The notes beneath the pieces were generated by a model. The model was given only the letters and a program-made list of their open reading frames with translations. It was not told where the DNA came from and did no database searches. The translations under genes and the position numbers were made by a program. From Marinilactibacillus sp042660675 (lineage in GTDB: Bacteria; Bacillota; Bacilli; Lactobacillales; Carnobacteriaceae_A): a stretch of 64,000 bases of DNA. The stretch spans positions 1 through 64,000 of the forward strand of contig NZ_JBHSUL010000033.1 of assembly GCF_042660675.1 (NCBI RefSeq), written 5' to 3'. This document shows positions 15,399 through 23,570 of this stretch, piece by piece; position 1 is the first letter of the stretch, and each line of letters starts with the position of its first letter.

Positions 15399-17069
15399 AT
15401 GAAACCGAATATTAAAAATAATGAAGCTGCTATTTTTGCTTTAGGTGGTTTAAATGAAATTGGTAAAAATACTTACGGAGTTCAGTTTCAGGATGAAATT
15501 ATCCTGATCGATGCTGGGATCAAATTCCCTGAAGATGATCTTCTAGGTATTGACTATGTTATCCCGGACTATTCTTACATCATTGAAAACAAAGATAAAA
15601 TACAAGGACTATTCATTACGCATGGTCACGAAGATCATGTTGGGGGAATTCCGTTCCTTCTTAAACAATTGAATATTCCTATTTACGCTGGTAAATTAGC
15701 TCTGGCTCTGATTCGTAACAAATTAAATGAACATCAATTACTACGTTCTGCTGAGCTCAATGAAATCAACGAAGATACAGTTGTAAAATTCAGAAAAACG
15801 TCTATATCATTCTTCCGTACAACCCATAGTGTTCCAGAATCTTACGGTATTGTTGTAAAAACACCAAATGGTAATATTGTTCAGACAGGTGATTTTAAAT
15901 TTGACTTCACGCCTGTTGGGGAACCTGCTGATTTGCATAAAATGGCTAAAATCGGTGAAGAAGGCGTCTTGGCATTACTTTCTGATAGTACTAATGCTGA
16001 AGTACCCAACTTTACAAAATCAGAACAAGTTGTTGGGGAATCCATTCAAAGCTTACTGAAAAAGATTGACGGTAGAATTATTTTCGCTACCTTCGCTTCT
16101 AATATATCTCGAGTACAGCAAGTAGTCAAAGCTGCAAACGAAACAGGTCGTAAAGTCGCTGTTTTTGGACGTAGTATGGTGACTTCATTGGAAACAGGTC
16201 AAGAACTGGGCTATATCGAAGCCGAAGAAGGTACTTTTATTCATCCAAATGAACTGAAGCGCTACAAAGACAATGAAGTATTGATTTTATGTACTGGTTC
16301 TCAAGGAGAACCAATGGCTGCTTTAAGCCGTGTTGCAAATGGTACACACCGTCAGATCACGATTCAACCAGGAGATTCAGTTGTATTTTCAAGTTCTCCA
16401 ATTCCAGGTAATACAGTTAGTGTAAATAGAGTCATTAACCAGTTACTAGAAGCTGGTGCCAACGTTATTCACGGTAAAGTCAACAATGTTCATACTTCTG
16501 GCCATGGTGGTCAAGAAGAACAGAAATTGATGCTTCGCTTAATGAAACCTAAGTTCTTTGTTCCTATTCACGGAGAGCACCGTATGCAACGTATTCACGC
16601 TAATTTAGCACAGCAAACAGGTGTCCCTGAAGATCATTGTTTTATACTTGATAATGGTCAAATTGTTGCATTCACAGAAGATTCTGCTAGACGCGCTGGA
16701 GAATTTAATGCTCAAGACGTTTATATTGATGGTAGCGGTATTGGTGACATCGGCAATGTCGTATTGAAAGACCGTAAATTATTGTCTGACAATGGTCTTG
16801 TTGTTGTTGTTGCAACGATTGACACAGATAAGCGTACAGTTCTTGCAGGTCCGGACATTATTTCAAGAGGATTCATTTACATGAGAGAATCTGAAAAATT
16901 AATTCAAAGTGCTCAAAAAGTTGCTTTTGAAAGTATCCAAAGATCTTTTGAATTCAAACAGGTGAATGAATACAAAATGCGTAACGATCTGATTGAGGAT
17001 GTTAAACAGTTCTTGTTCGCTGAAACAGAACGTAAACCTATAATATTGCCAGTAATCTTAACTAAATAA
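15399..17069 (+). CDS. rnjA: Ribonuclease J (RNase J1)
   Basis: Metallo-beta-lactamase/beta-CASP ribonuclease with 5'-3' exonuclease and endonuclease activity, central to mRNA decay and rRNA maturation in Gram-positives. From ATG 15399 (AAAAGGAG box, seven bases) it has 556 residues. The zinc motif THGHEDHVGG is at residues 74-83, with later ligands in TTHSVPES and the C-terminal HTSGHGGQEE; the C-terminal domain is complete. Unlike in many Firmicutes there is no rpoY (RNA polymerase epsilon) gene directly upstream; instead there is a leader with a possible terminator. It ends at a strong bidirectional terminator. Confidence 0.95.
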   Translation: MKPNIKNNEAAIFALGGLNEIGKNTYGVQFQDEIILIDAGIKFPEDDLLGIDYVIPDYSYIIENKDKIQGLFITHGHEDHVGGIPFLLKQLNIPIYAGKLALALIRNKLNEHQLLRSAELNEINEDTVVKFRKTSISFFRTTHSVPESYGIVVKTPNGNIVQTGDFKFDFTPVGEPADLHKMAKIGEEGVLALLSDSTNAEVPNFTKSEQVVGESIQSLLKKIDGRIIFATFASNISRVQQVVKAANETGRKVAVFGRSMVTSLETGQELGYIEAEEGTFIHPNELKRYKDNEVLILCTGSQGEPMAALSRVANGTHRQITIQPGDSVVFSSSPIPGNTVSVNRVINQLLEAGANVIHGKVNNVHTSGHGGQEEQKLMLRLMKPKFFVPIHGEHRMQRIHANLAQQTGVPEDHCFILDNGQIVAFTEDSARRAGEFNAQDVYIDGSGIGDIGNVVLKDRKLLSDNGLVVVVATIDTDKRTVLAGPDIISRGFIYMRESEKLIQSAQKVAFESIQRSFEFKQVNEYKMRNDLIEDVKQFLFAETERKPIILPVILTK

Positions 17070-17082
17070 ACCAGTCAACAGC

Positions 17083-17117
17083 AAAATACCCGGTGGGCAT
17101 GCCCACCGGGTATTTTT
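17083..17117. terminator. Bidirectional terminator between rnjA and liaR
   Basis: AAAATACCCGGTGGGC and GCCCACCGGGTATTTT form a perfect palindromic stem flanked by A and T runs. It serves both convergent genes and abuts the liaR stop. Confidence 0.92.
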
Positions 17118-17749
17118 TATTCTACTAAATCATGTCTAAAGGCATAAATTGCGGCTTGTGTACGGTCCTCTACTTGAAGCTTGGATAAAATATTTGATAC
17201 ATGTGTTTTTACAGTTTTTAGCGTAATGAAAAGTGCGTCTGCGATTTCCTGATTTGAGTACCCTTGAGAAATCAGTTGGAGCACTTCTTTTTCTCGATTC
17301 GTCAATTCATCATGTAAGATTAGTTTACCCTTGTTATTCTCATGTTCTATCAGTTTTTCTGTAACTTCTGTCTCAAAGTATGGATCGCCGTTGTATGTAG
17401 ATCGTATAGCTTCAGCTATCTCGCCAGCTGAAGATGTTTTAAGAAGATATCCTGAAGCACCCGCCTCCATAGCTGGAAAGACTTTTTCATCATCGATAAA
17501 GCTGGTCAGAATAATAATTTTAGCTTCCGGCCACTCACGAAGAATTTTTTGAGTAGATTCAATTCCATCCATTACTTCCATCACTAAATCCATTAGTATA
17601 ATATCTGGCTTTTCTTTTATTGCAATCTCATATCCTTGAAGTCCATCTTCTGCCTCACCAACAACCGTCATGTCTTCCTGAATCGAAAAATACGATGACA
17701 GTCCTAGACGAACCATTTGATGATCATCAATTAATAATAGTCGTATCAT
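17117..17749 (-). CDS. liaR: LiaR/VraR-type response regulator
   Basis: Response regulator of the cell-envelope stress system, 210 residues. The receiver domain has the acidic pocket IDDHQ and phospho-acceptor Asp54 in ILMDLVM. The C-terminal LuxR-type helix-turn-helix is seen as LTNREKEVLQLISQGYSNQEIA and KTVKTHVSNIL. In relatives it is phosphorylated by LiaS when lipid-II cycle antibiotics or other envelope damage is sensed. Its start overlaps liaS by four bases, so the liaFSR genes are translationally coupled. Expected autoregulation; I could not define a LiaR box with confidence. Confidence 0.93.
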   Translation of the reverse strand: MIRLLLIDDHQMVRLGLSSYFSIQEDMTVVGEAEDGLQGYEIAIKEKPDIILMDLVMEVMDGIESTQKILREWPEAKIIILTSFIDDEKVFPAMEAGASGYLLKTSSAGEIAEAIRSTYNGDPYFETEVTEKLIEHENNKGKLILHDELTNREKEVLQLISQGYSNQEIADALFITLKTVKTHVSNILSKLQVEDRTQAAIYAFRHDLVE

Positions 17750-18804
17750 TTTTCTCCTCCTGCTACAATTGGAATACTAATTTCAATACTAGTACCCTTT
17801 TCTGGAAAAGAGATGATTTTTACATCTCCACCAATCCCATTAATTCTTTCACGAATATTTTCCAAACCATAACTTCCTGATTTTTTATGACTCATATCGA
17901 AACCGACACCATCATCAATCATTCTAAGCAAAACTGTCTCATGTACCCTTTTCAGGTAAACTTCTAATTCTTCAGCTTTTGCATGTCTTAATACATTGGA
18001 AAGTAATTCTTGAACAATTCGGAATAAATGATCTTCAATACCATGTGCCAGTCTGACATCTTCGATTTCAAATCGAATCTCTGTATTGATTTTAGTGCAT
18101 AATTCTTTCAGTAATTGTTCTACACCTTGCTTTAAGGTTTTTCCGTCCAATTTAACCGGTCTAAGATGCAACAGCAATGCTCTCATCTCTGTTTGAGAAT
18201 CATTAATGATTTTTTCAATCAAATTTAATTGAGTACTGAATTTATCATCTAATTCATCCGATTGTTGATTGACAGCACTCAACATCATCGAGGCAGCAAA
18301 TAATTGCTGACTTACGGAATCATGCAACTCTCTCGCAATTCTATGACGTTCATTTTCAAGAATTTCAATTTTTGTCTCATTACTCATCTGTGTTGATCTC
18401 TGACTGGCTATAATAGCTTCTTCTGCCATTCGCATCAGTTTTTCATGAAGCTTAATAAATTGACGATCGATTTCTTTATTTACCTGTAAGGGGGTGTCTA
18501 AAGAATACATATCAAGAAAAATCGAAGCTGAATAATGACCTTTTGACATCATTTTAAGTCCTTCTTCCACTTTCTTGAGTTTCTTTCGTTCGTAAGATTT
18601 CATATAAGCTAGCATAATAAAAGTTAAAAAAACAGAAAAGAAAAATAAGTAAAAAATTAAAGGAAAGCCTTGGAATCGATACTGAAAAATCATATAAAAC
18701 CATTCTTCACTTGTGTACGTAAAACAGATAAACAATGTGAACAAGAAAATCATGATAAAGAATAGAAAAAAGTACTTGGAGAATTCGGTCGCAGTGCGTT
18801 TCAT
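17746..18804 (-). CDS. liaS: LiaS/VraS-type sensor histidine kinase
   Basis: Membrane sensor kinase, 352 residues. Two membrane segments (about 11-29 and 46-67) enclose a very short extracytoplasmic loop, the mark of intramembrane-sensing kinases. A HAMP-like linker follows, then the HisKA_3 dimerisation domain with His161 in RELHDSVSQQLF, and an HATPase domain (VQELLSNVLRHAKA, DDGVGFD, GSYGLENIRERI). Sensing in this family depends on LiaF, which is encoded immediately upstream and overlaps it by four bases. Confidence 0.93.
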   Translation of the reverse strand: MKRTATEFSKYFFLFFIMIFLFTLFICFTYTSEEWFYMIFQYRFQGFPLIFYLFFFSVFLTFIMLAYMKSYERKKLKKVEEGLKMMSKGHYSASIFLDMYSLDTPLQVNKEIDRQFIKLHEKLMRMAEEAIIASQRSTQMSNETKIEILENERHRIARELHDSVSQQLFAASMMLSAVNQQSDELDDKFSTQLNLIEKIINDSQTEMRALLLHLRPVKLDGKTLKQGVEQLLKELCTKINTEIRFEIEDVRLAHGIEDHLFRIVQELLSNVLRHAKAEELEVYLKRVHETVLLRMIDDGVGFDMSHKKSGSYGLENIRERINGIGGDVKIISFPEKGTSIEISIPIVAGGEK

Positions 18805-19538
18805 ATAAAAATCACCTCAACTTCTCCAATCAAAGCGTTCAATACAATCTTGATCTTTCTGGAACTTTCTGGGTAAGTGGCTGACTGCCATTTCAATGTT
18901 TCATTCTTTAAATCTAAATGATCATTCCCAATTTTAACTTTCCCAAGTAGTACAGAAAGATCTAGTGATACACCAACTTCTTCAGGAATCAGAACTTTAG
19001 TATCGCCCAGTCCTTTTCGAATCATAACAATATTTTCCTTTTTCGGAAGTATGGTATTCCCTAGATCGATCACTGTGTCACCCATCGCTTTAGAAAAATT
19101 GATATCATCCCATTCGTAGATATCATACCCTATCGAATCGTCACCAAACCATTTTTTTCTAGATAATTTGACTGTTTCTTCTTGCTCTTCTTTGAATTGA
19201 AAAGAAACATAATCCTTTTCTCTCCATTTTGGTTGTTTTTTAGTTAAAGGATCCTTTATAGTTTTGAACATCTTATGATCTTCTCCAACTTTAAAGATCA
19301 GTAGTACAATCAGAATCACCCAAGCAGCACTTGTGAAGAAAATAGATAGCACAAATAGTATGAGTCCTAACCAAAATAGATTTTCTTGTTTATGATTTTT
19401 TTTAAATAATTTATCTGGAAAGATCATTAAAAATAGTCCAAGTAAAAATAGAACTAAAAGTGATCCGCTCGTAACGATATCGTAAAGTAACCAGATACCC
19501 AGTAGCCCCATAACTAGTTTGAATAATGGATGATTCAT
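18801..19538 (-). CDS. liaF: LiaF-type inhibitor of the LiaRS cell-envelope stress system
   Basis: Membrane protein of 245 residues. The N-terminal 90 residues hold about four hydrophobic segments, then a cytoplasmic linker leads to the LiaF C-terminal domain (about 140-245), including GDTVIDLGNTILPKKENIVMIRKGLGDTKVLIP. In Bacillus subtilis LiaF keeps LiaS inactive without stress. It is the first gene of liaFSR. A TTGAGGAGCA box precedes the ATG and a TATACT -10 stands near 19577. Confidence 0.9.
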   Translation of the reverse strand: MNHPLFKLVMGLLGIWLLYDIVTSGSLLVLFLLGLFLMIFPDKLFKKNHKQENLFWLGLILFVLSIFFTSAAWVILIVLLIFKVGEDHKMFKTIKDPLTKKQPKWREKDYVSFQFKEEQEETVKLSRKKWFGDDSIGYDIYEWDDINFSKAMGDTVIDLGNTILPKKENIVMIRKGLGDTKVLIPEEVGVSLDLSVLLGKVKIGNDHLDLKNETLKWQSATYPESSRKIKIVLNALIGEVEVIFI

Positions 19539-19637
19539 TTTGCATGCTCCTCAAGATTGATGTACTTATAGTATAATGGATATTTGATCATACCGCACTA
19601 CTACAGAGGAAAAATCAGTCTTAAGTATGAGTAGAAA

Positions 19638-19682
19638 ATAAAAAAAGAACAAAAGACAGTACCACCATCTTTTGTTCTTTTG
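19638..19682 (-). terminator. Intrinsic terminator of greA
   Basis: On the minus strand AAAAGAACAAAAGA and TCTTTTGTTCTTTT pair around a loop, followed by T. It lies just past the greA stop. Confidence 0.85.
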
Positions 19683-19690
19683 GTATTTAA

Positions 19691-20164
19691 TTAAAATACT
19701 TTAGTGATCTCTACTGTCATTGATCCACCTGGAGTACTGATTTCAACTTTTTCTCCAACTTTTTTCCCTAAAAGCGCTTGAGCAATTGGCGATTCATTTG
19801 AAATTTTTCCAGAAAACGGATCAGCTTCTGCTTTACCGACGATGGTGTATTCTTCATCGATACCATTTGGTAGTTCTTTGAAGATAACGGAACGTCCTAA
19901 AGATACTTCATCTGTTTTAGACTTAGAATTGTCAATGATCTCTGCATTTGATAGCATGTGTTCAACTGTACTGATTCTACCTTCAATAAAAGCCTGTTCA
20001 TCTTTAGCTGATTCATATTCAGAGTTCTCTGATAAATCTCCGAATCCTCGAGCAATTTTAATTCTTTCTACAACTTCTTTTCTTTTAACTGTTTTTAGTT
20101 CTTCTAATTCATTTTCCAAATTTTCTTTACCTTCTAAAGTCATTGGATATACTTTTTCTGTCAT
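19691..20164 (-). CDS. greA: Transcription elongation factor GreA
   Basis: Cleavage factor that enters the RNA polymerase secondary channel and rescues backtracked complexes. From ATG 20164 it has 157 residues: an N-terminal coiled coil (about 8-75) with the acidic tip in ARGFGDLSENSEY, and a C-terminal FKBP-like domain (SPIAQALLGKKVGEKVEI). The ATG is preceded by GGGGTGA, whereas the GTG four codons upstream lies on that box. It is alone between its terminator and a 180-base gap to udk. Confidence 0.95.
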   Translation of the reverse strand: MTEKVYPMTLEGKENLENELEELKTVKRKEVVERIKIARGFGDLSENSEYESAKDEQAFIEGRISTVEHMLSNAEIIDNSKSKTDEVSLGRSVIFKELPNGIDEEYTIVGKAEADPFSGKISNESPIAQALLGKKVGEKVEISTPGGSMTVEITKVF

Positions 20165-20344
20165 CAAGTGCTTCACCCCATAATATATTCGTTAAAAATC
20201 TGATCAAACAAGTATTCCGGATAATAGATTAAACCTTACTATATCGATTCAAACACACGGCTCGGAATCTCAATGGAATCAAGATACCACGAACTTAACA
20301 TCTTGTAAAGCGTTTTTTTATTAAATACACCTTGAATAATTTGC

Positions 20345-20980
20345 TTAAAGAGAGCGTTTTTTGAAAATCGTATCAATCTTAGTCGTCATCAAATCGATTG
20401 CAACTTGATTTCTTCCACCTTCAGGTATGATAATATCTGCGTTCTTTTTAGTAGGCTCGATAAATTGTGTATGCATTGGTTTCACCACAGTTAGATATTG
20501 TTCAATAACTTGGTCCAACGTACGCGCGCGCTCTTCGATATCTCTTTTAATCCTTCTAATAATTCTGATATCATCATCTGTATCAACATACACTTTTATA
20601 TCCATCATTTCTCTAAGTCTTGAATCTTCTAGTATCAAGATTCCTTCAAGTATGATGACTTCTTTTGGTTCCTGAACGATCACTTCACTACTTCTGGTGT
20701 GCTTAGTATAATCATAAACAGGTTTTTCAATGGTTTCATAATTAACGAGTTTGTTTAAATGCTCAATTAACAGATCTGTATCAAATGCATAGGGATGGTC
20801 ATAGTTTGTAGCAAGTCTTTCTTCAAAATCTAGATGGTCCTGATTTTTGTAGTAGGAATCTTGTTCTAACATCATGATCGATCTACCAGGAAAATGATTA
20901 AAGATTGCCTGACTTACACTTGTCTTACCACTACCTGAACCGCCTGTGACACCTATTACTATTGGTTTTGTTTTTTTCAT
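20345..20980 (-). CDS. udk: Uridine kinase
   Basis: Phosphorylates uridine and cytidine in pyrimidine salvage. The 211 residues show the P-loop GVTGGSGSGKTSVS at 9-22, the nucleoside-binding DSYYKNQ, DHPYAFDTDLL, and EGILILEDSRLREMMDIKVYVDTDDDIRIIRRIKRD spanning the lid. All match the Udk family. It lies between mltG and greA on the same strand, as in enterococci; mltG has its own terminator, so udk may have its own promoter in the 90-base gap. Confidence 0.96.
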   Translation of the reverse strand: MKKTKPIVIGVTGGSGSGKTSVSQAIFNHFPGRSIMMLEQDSYYKNQDHLDFEERLATNYDHPYAFDTDLLIEHLNKLVNYETIEKPVYDYTKHTRSSEVIVQEPKEVIILEGILILEDSRLREMMDIKVYVDTDDDIRIIRRIKRDIEERARTLDQVIEQYLTVVKPMHTQFIEPTKKNADIIIPEGGRNQVAIDLMTTKIDTIFKKRSL

Positions 20981-21037
20981 AATGAATTTTCCTCTCGATT
21001 GAACATGCTCATTTAAAGAGATGGTTCGATTTTCTCA

Positions 21038-21070
21038 ATAAAAGCACTGAGCCTAGAAGGCTCAATGCTT
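21038..21070 (-). terminator. Intrinsic terminator of mltG
   Basis: On the minus strand AGCATTGAGCC-TTCTA-GGCTCAGTGCT with one mismatch is followed by TTTATT. It starts at the mltG stop. Confidence 0.8.
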
Positions 21071-22152
21071 TAATTTAATTCTTCTCGTAATTCTAAATGT
21101 TGCTGATACGTTTGTGAGAAATAAACTTCTTTCGTAGATAGATCTGCTATAAAATAGTAATAATCCGTTTCAGCCGGATAAACACTAGCTTTTATAGAAT
21201 CTTCTGCCGGGCTGTTAACTGGACCTGGCCCTAACCCTCTATGTTGATAAAGATTATAGGGGGAGTCCGTTTCCAGATCATCATAGGTGATTCTTTCCTG
21301 ATGCTCTCCTAAGGCATAGGTCACACTAACATCTGTTTGAAGTGGCATATCAATTGCTAAGCGATTGTAGAATACACCCGAAATCACTTCGCGATCTTCG
21401 AAAGTAATGCCTTCTCGCTCTATGAAAGATGCCATCGTCAGAATCGCATGAACGGTTGTTTCCTGTTCTTGAATATCTGAATAATACGTTTCTATAACCT
21501 GATTCATTCTAGAAAGCATTTGAGTGACGACGGCTTCCAGTGTCGTATCATCGTTGAATTCGTAAGTTGCAGGATATAGATAGCCTTCTAAAGCGTATAT
21601 GGTCTCTTCTCTCGCTTCATATGCACTTGTTAGAAGCTCAGGAAATTCTTCTACTTTTTCTTGGAGGAAAGTTTCGCTTTTGATCAGATCAAAAAATTCT
21701 TTTTCTGTGAAGTCAGTCTGATCATCAATAACTACAGCAATTTGCTCGATTGTGTAACCTTCTGGTATCGTTAATCTGCCAGCAGATTCCTCTGTTATAG
21801 GTGAGCCACCTTCTTTCAAGCTCTGAACAATTTCATCTGAAGACAAAGCAGGAGAGAATAGATAGTATCCCGCTTGAAATCCTTGTTCACCATTGAATCT
21901 AAGGTGATAATTAAATACAAACGCACTATTTATAATGCCTTTCTCTTCCAAAATACGTGCAATATCTGTTCTAGATGATCCGATAGGTATTTCAACAGGT
22001 ATCTCTTCATTACTTTCTGGGTCTAGAGGTTCTAGAGAAGAAGTATAGTAGTGATAACTTGAAAAACCTAGAATCACAATTAAAACAACCAATATAGCCA
22101 CGATACTCAGTACGATTTTGCGCACAGTATGTGTAGATTCCTGGTCTGGCAT
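21070..22152 (-). CDS. mltG: Endolytic murein transglycosylase MltG
   Basis: Membrane-anchored lytic transglycosylase that cuts nascent glycan strands and is thought to set their length. From ATG 22152 it has 360 residues: one N-terminal membrane segment (about 15-37), a LysM-like subdomain (about 50-140) and the YceG catalytic domain with the key Glu in ASFIEREG, followed by ISGVFYNRL, LQTDVSVTYALG and the C-terminal YYYFIADLSTKEVYFS. The choice of start rests on an AAAAGGAA box; the TTG at 22173 lies on it. A -10 TATAAT is at about 22193. Confidence 0.94.
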   Translation of the reverse strand: MPDQESTHTVRKIVLSIVAILVVLIVILGFSSYHYYTSSLEPLDPESNEEIPVEIPIGSSRTDIARILEEKGIINSAFVFNYHLRFNGEQGFQAGYYLFSPALSSDEIVQSLKEGGSPITEESAGRLTIPEGYTIEQIAVVIDDQTDFTEKEFFDLIKSETFLQEKVEEFPELLTSAYEAREETIYALEGYLYPATYEFNDDTTLEAVVTQMLSRMNQVIETYYSDIQEQETTVHAILTMASFIEREGITFEDREVISGVFYNRLAIDMPLQTDVSVTYALGEHQERITYDDLETDSPYNLYQHRGLGPGPVNSPAEDSIKASVYPAETDYYYFIADLSTKEVYFSQTYQQHLELREELN

Positions 22153-22293
22153 ATTTGAACCATTCCTTTTCAAAAATGTTTATATCTGTTCTATTATACA
22201 CAATACACTTGCTAGATTAAAGCTAATTTTCTAAAGGTTCTATTTGATCAAGTATCTTGTATGTACTCTATCGCTCAAACCTAATTTACAAAA

Positions 22294-22342
22294 GAAAATA
22301 GCCATGTGAAATTAACAGGAGCATTTCGCATGGCTATTGTTA
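22294..22342 (-). terminator. Intrinsic terminator of the ireB-ruvX-DUF1292 operon
   Basis: On the minus strand AATAGCCATGCGAAAT and ATTTCACATGGCTATT pair with one mismatch around a ten-base loop, followed by TTCTT. Located just after the DUF1292 stop. Confidence 0.75.
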
Positions 22343-22348
22343 TCCTTT

Positions 22349-22657
22349 TTAAGCTTCTTCGTCTTCTTCTTCGATGAACGTGTTGAGTACCTCTTCAATC
22401 ATTTCCCATTCTTCATCAGAGTCGATAGAACTTAGTGTTCCTTCAAGTCCTCCGTCTACTTCAGTATATGAGAATGCTGAAAGTTCAACTTCTTCTCCTT
22501 CGCTTGTACCAGCAGGGTAAACAAGTACGTAAGATTTCTCAAAATCGTCTGAATCAAAAGTAAATAAGATTTCGTATAATTCTTCATTACCTTCTTCATC
22601 GATTATTGTAATATGTTCGTGGTCGTGATCATGCTCGTGATTGTGATCGTTTGCCAT
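22349..22657 (-). CDS. DUF1292 family protein (YrzB-like)
   Basis: Acidic cytoplasmic protein of 102 residues with a His/Asp-rich N terminus (HNHEHDHDHEH) followed by the DUF1292 core (ITIIDEEGNEELYEILFTFDSDDFEKSYVLVYP). The His-rich start could bind metal, though this is inference. The family has no settled function. In Firmicutes it nearly always follows ireB and ruvX, as here, 15 bases after ruvX. Confidence 0.85.
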   Translation of the reverse strand: MANDHNHEHDHDHEHITIIDEEGNEELYEILFTFDSDDFEKSYVLVYPAGTSEGEEVELSAFSYTEVDGGLEGTLSSIDSDEEWEMIEEVLNTFIEEEDEEA

Positions 22658-22672
22658 TTTTACATCTCCTCA

Positions 22673-23101
22673 TTAATGATTATTTGCTTTTCGATCAAGA
22701 TAGCCTTGTAAAATCATTACTGCAGCCAACTTATCGATTACTTGTTTTCTTTTTTTTCGAGACGCATTTCCTTCTTCTATCAGCATTCGATTAGCTTGCA
22801 TTGTGGTCAATCTCTCATCCTGATATTCGACAGGTAATCCGAAAGTCTCTTCTAATAGTTTACCATATTCAAGCGACGCTTCTGCTCTTGGACCTATTGA
22901 ACTATCCATATTTTTTGGTAACCCTACGATAAACCGCTCTACTTCATAAGATTCAGTGAGTTCTTTCATACGTTCAATCCCGTAGTCACCTTTATCTTCA
23001 TTGATTTTGATGATTTCAATACCTTGTGCTGTCCACCCAAGTGGATCACTAACGGCTATTCCAATTGTTCTAGATCCAACATCTAATCCCATTACGCGCA
23101 T
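22673..23101 (-). CDS. yqgF: RuvX/YqgF Holliday junction resolvase-like RNase, 16S rRNA maturation
   Basis: RNase H-fold protein of 142 residues. The metal-binding residues are visible in MGLDVGSRTIGIAVSDPLG at the N terminus, GLPKNMDSSIG in the middle, and the DERLTTMQANRML and DKLAAVMILQGYLD segments. In Escherichia coli YqgF acts in 16S rRNA 5'-end processing; the older resolvase name is by structure. It is three bases from ireB in the conserved ireB-ruvX-DUF1292 operon. Confidence 0.93.
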   Translation of the reverse strand: MRVMGLDVGSRTIGIAVSDPLGWTAQGIEIIKINEDKGDYGIERMKELTESYEVERFIVGLPKNMDSSIGPRAEASLEYGKLLEETFGLPVEYQDERLTTMQANRMLIEEGNASRKKRKQVIDKLAAVMILQGYLDRKANNH

Positions 23102-23104
23102 GAT

Positions 23105-23362
23105 TTATTTGTCACTTTCTAGATATTTAGTCATTAATTCTTCTAGAATTTCGTCACGTTCGTGTCGTTTGATCAAATTTCTAGCGTCATGATGTCTTGG
23201 TATATAAGCTGGGTCACCGGAAAGTAGATATCCAACGATTTGATTGATCGGATTGTACCCCTTTTCCTCAAGTGCTTTATATACAATTCTCAAAGTATCC
23301 TCTACGTTGTGTTCTTGATTGTTATCTACACTAAAGCGTACTGTATGATCGTTTGAAGTCAT
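23105..23362 (-). CDS. ireB: IreB family regulatory phosphoprotein (DUF965)
   Basis: Small cytoplasmic regulator, 85 residues. In Enterococcus faecalis IreB is a substrate of the PASTA kinase IreK and a negative regulator of cephalosporin resistance; the phosphorylated Thr is N-terminal, and Thr residues stand in MTSNDHTVRF here. The family core YKALEEKGYNPINQIVGYLL and RHHDARNLIKRHERDEI is intact. The start at 23362 follows a GGAGGGAG box; the ATG at 23389 has none. First gene of the operon, with a promoter about 70 bases upstream. Confidence 0.93.
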   Translation of the reverse strand: MTSNDHTVRFSVDNNQEHNVEDTLRIVYKALEEKGYNPINQIVGYLLSGDPAYIPRHHDARNLIKRHERDEILEELMTKYLESDK

Positions 23363-23430
23363 AAATCTCCCTCCGTACTTCATAAGCAAATCCTTTAATT
23401 TTTATCTTCGTATAAAGCTTATGTGTTATT

Positions 23431-23459
23431 ATTTTACAAGAAATTAAATAAAAGTACAA
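23431..23459 (-). promoter_or_regulatory. Promoter of the ireB operon
   Basis: Minus-strand -35 TTGTAC (23459-23454), a 17-base spacer and -10 TAAAAT (23436-23431). Confidence 0.6.
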
Positions 23460-23570
23460 TGACCAATAAACGGTTTGCCTATTATATAGTGAAATCAAGA
23501 AATCCCTTTTATTCGTATTGTTCTAGGGGATTCTCTAAACTACATATCTGAAAAGATATCTTTGATTAAC

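Noticed and set aside
17083..17117. Perfect palindrome ATACCCGGTGGGC/GCCCACCGGGTAT as an operator
   Set aside because: It lies between two convergent stop codons and is flanked by A and T runs, so it is a bidirectional terminator.
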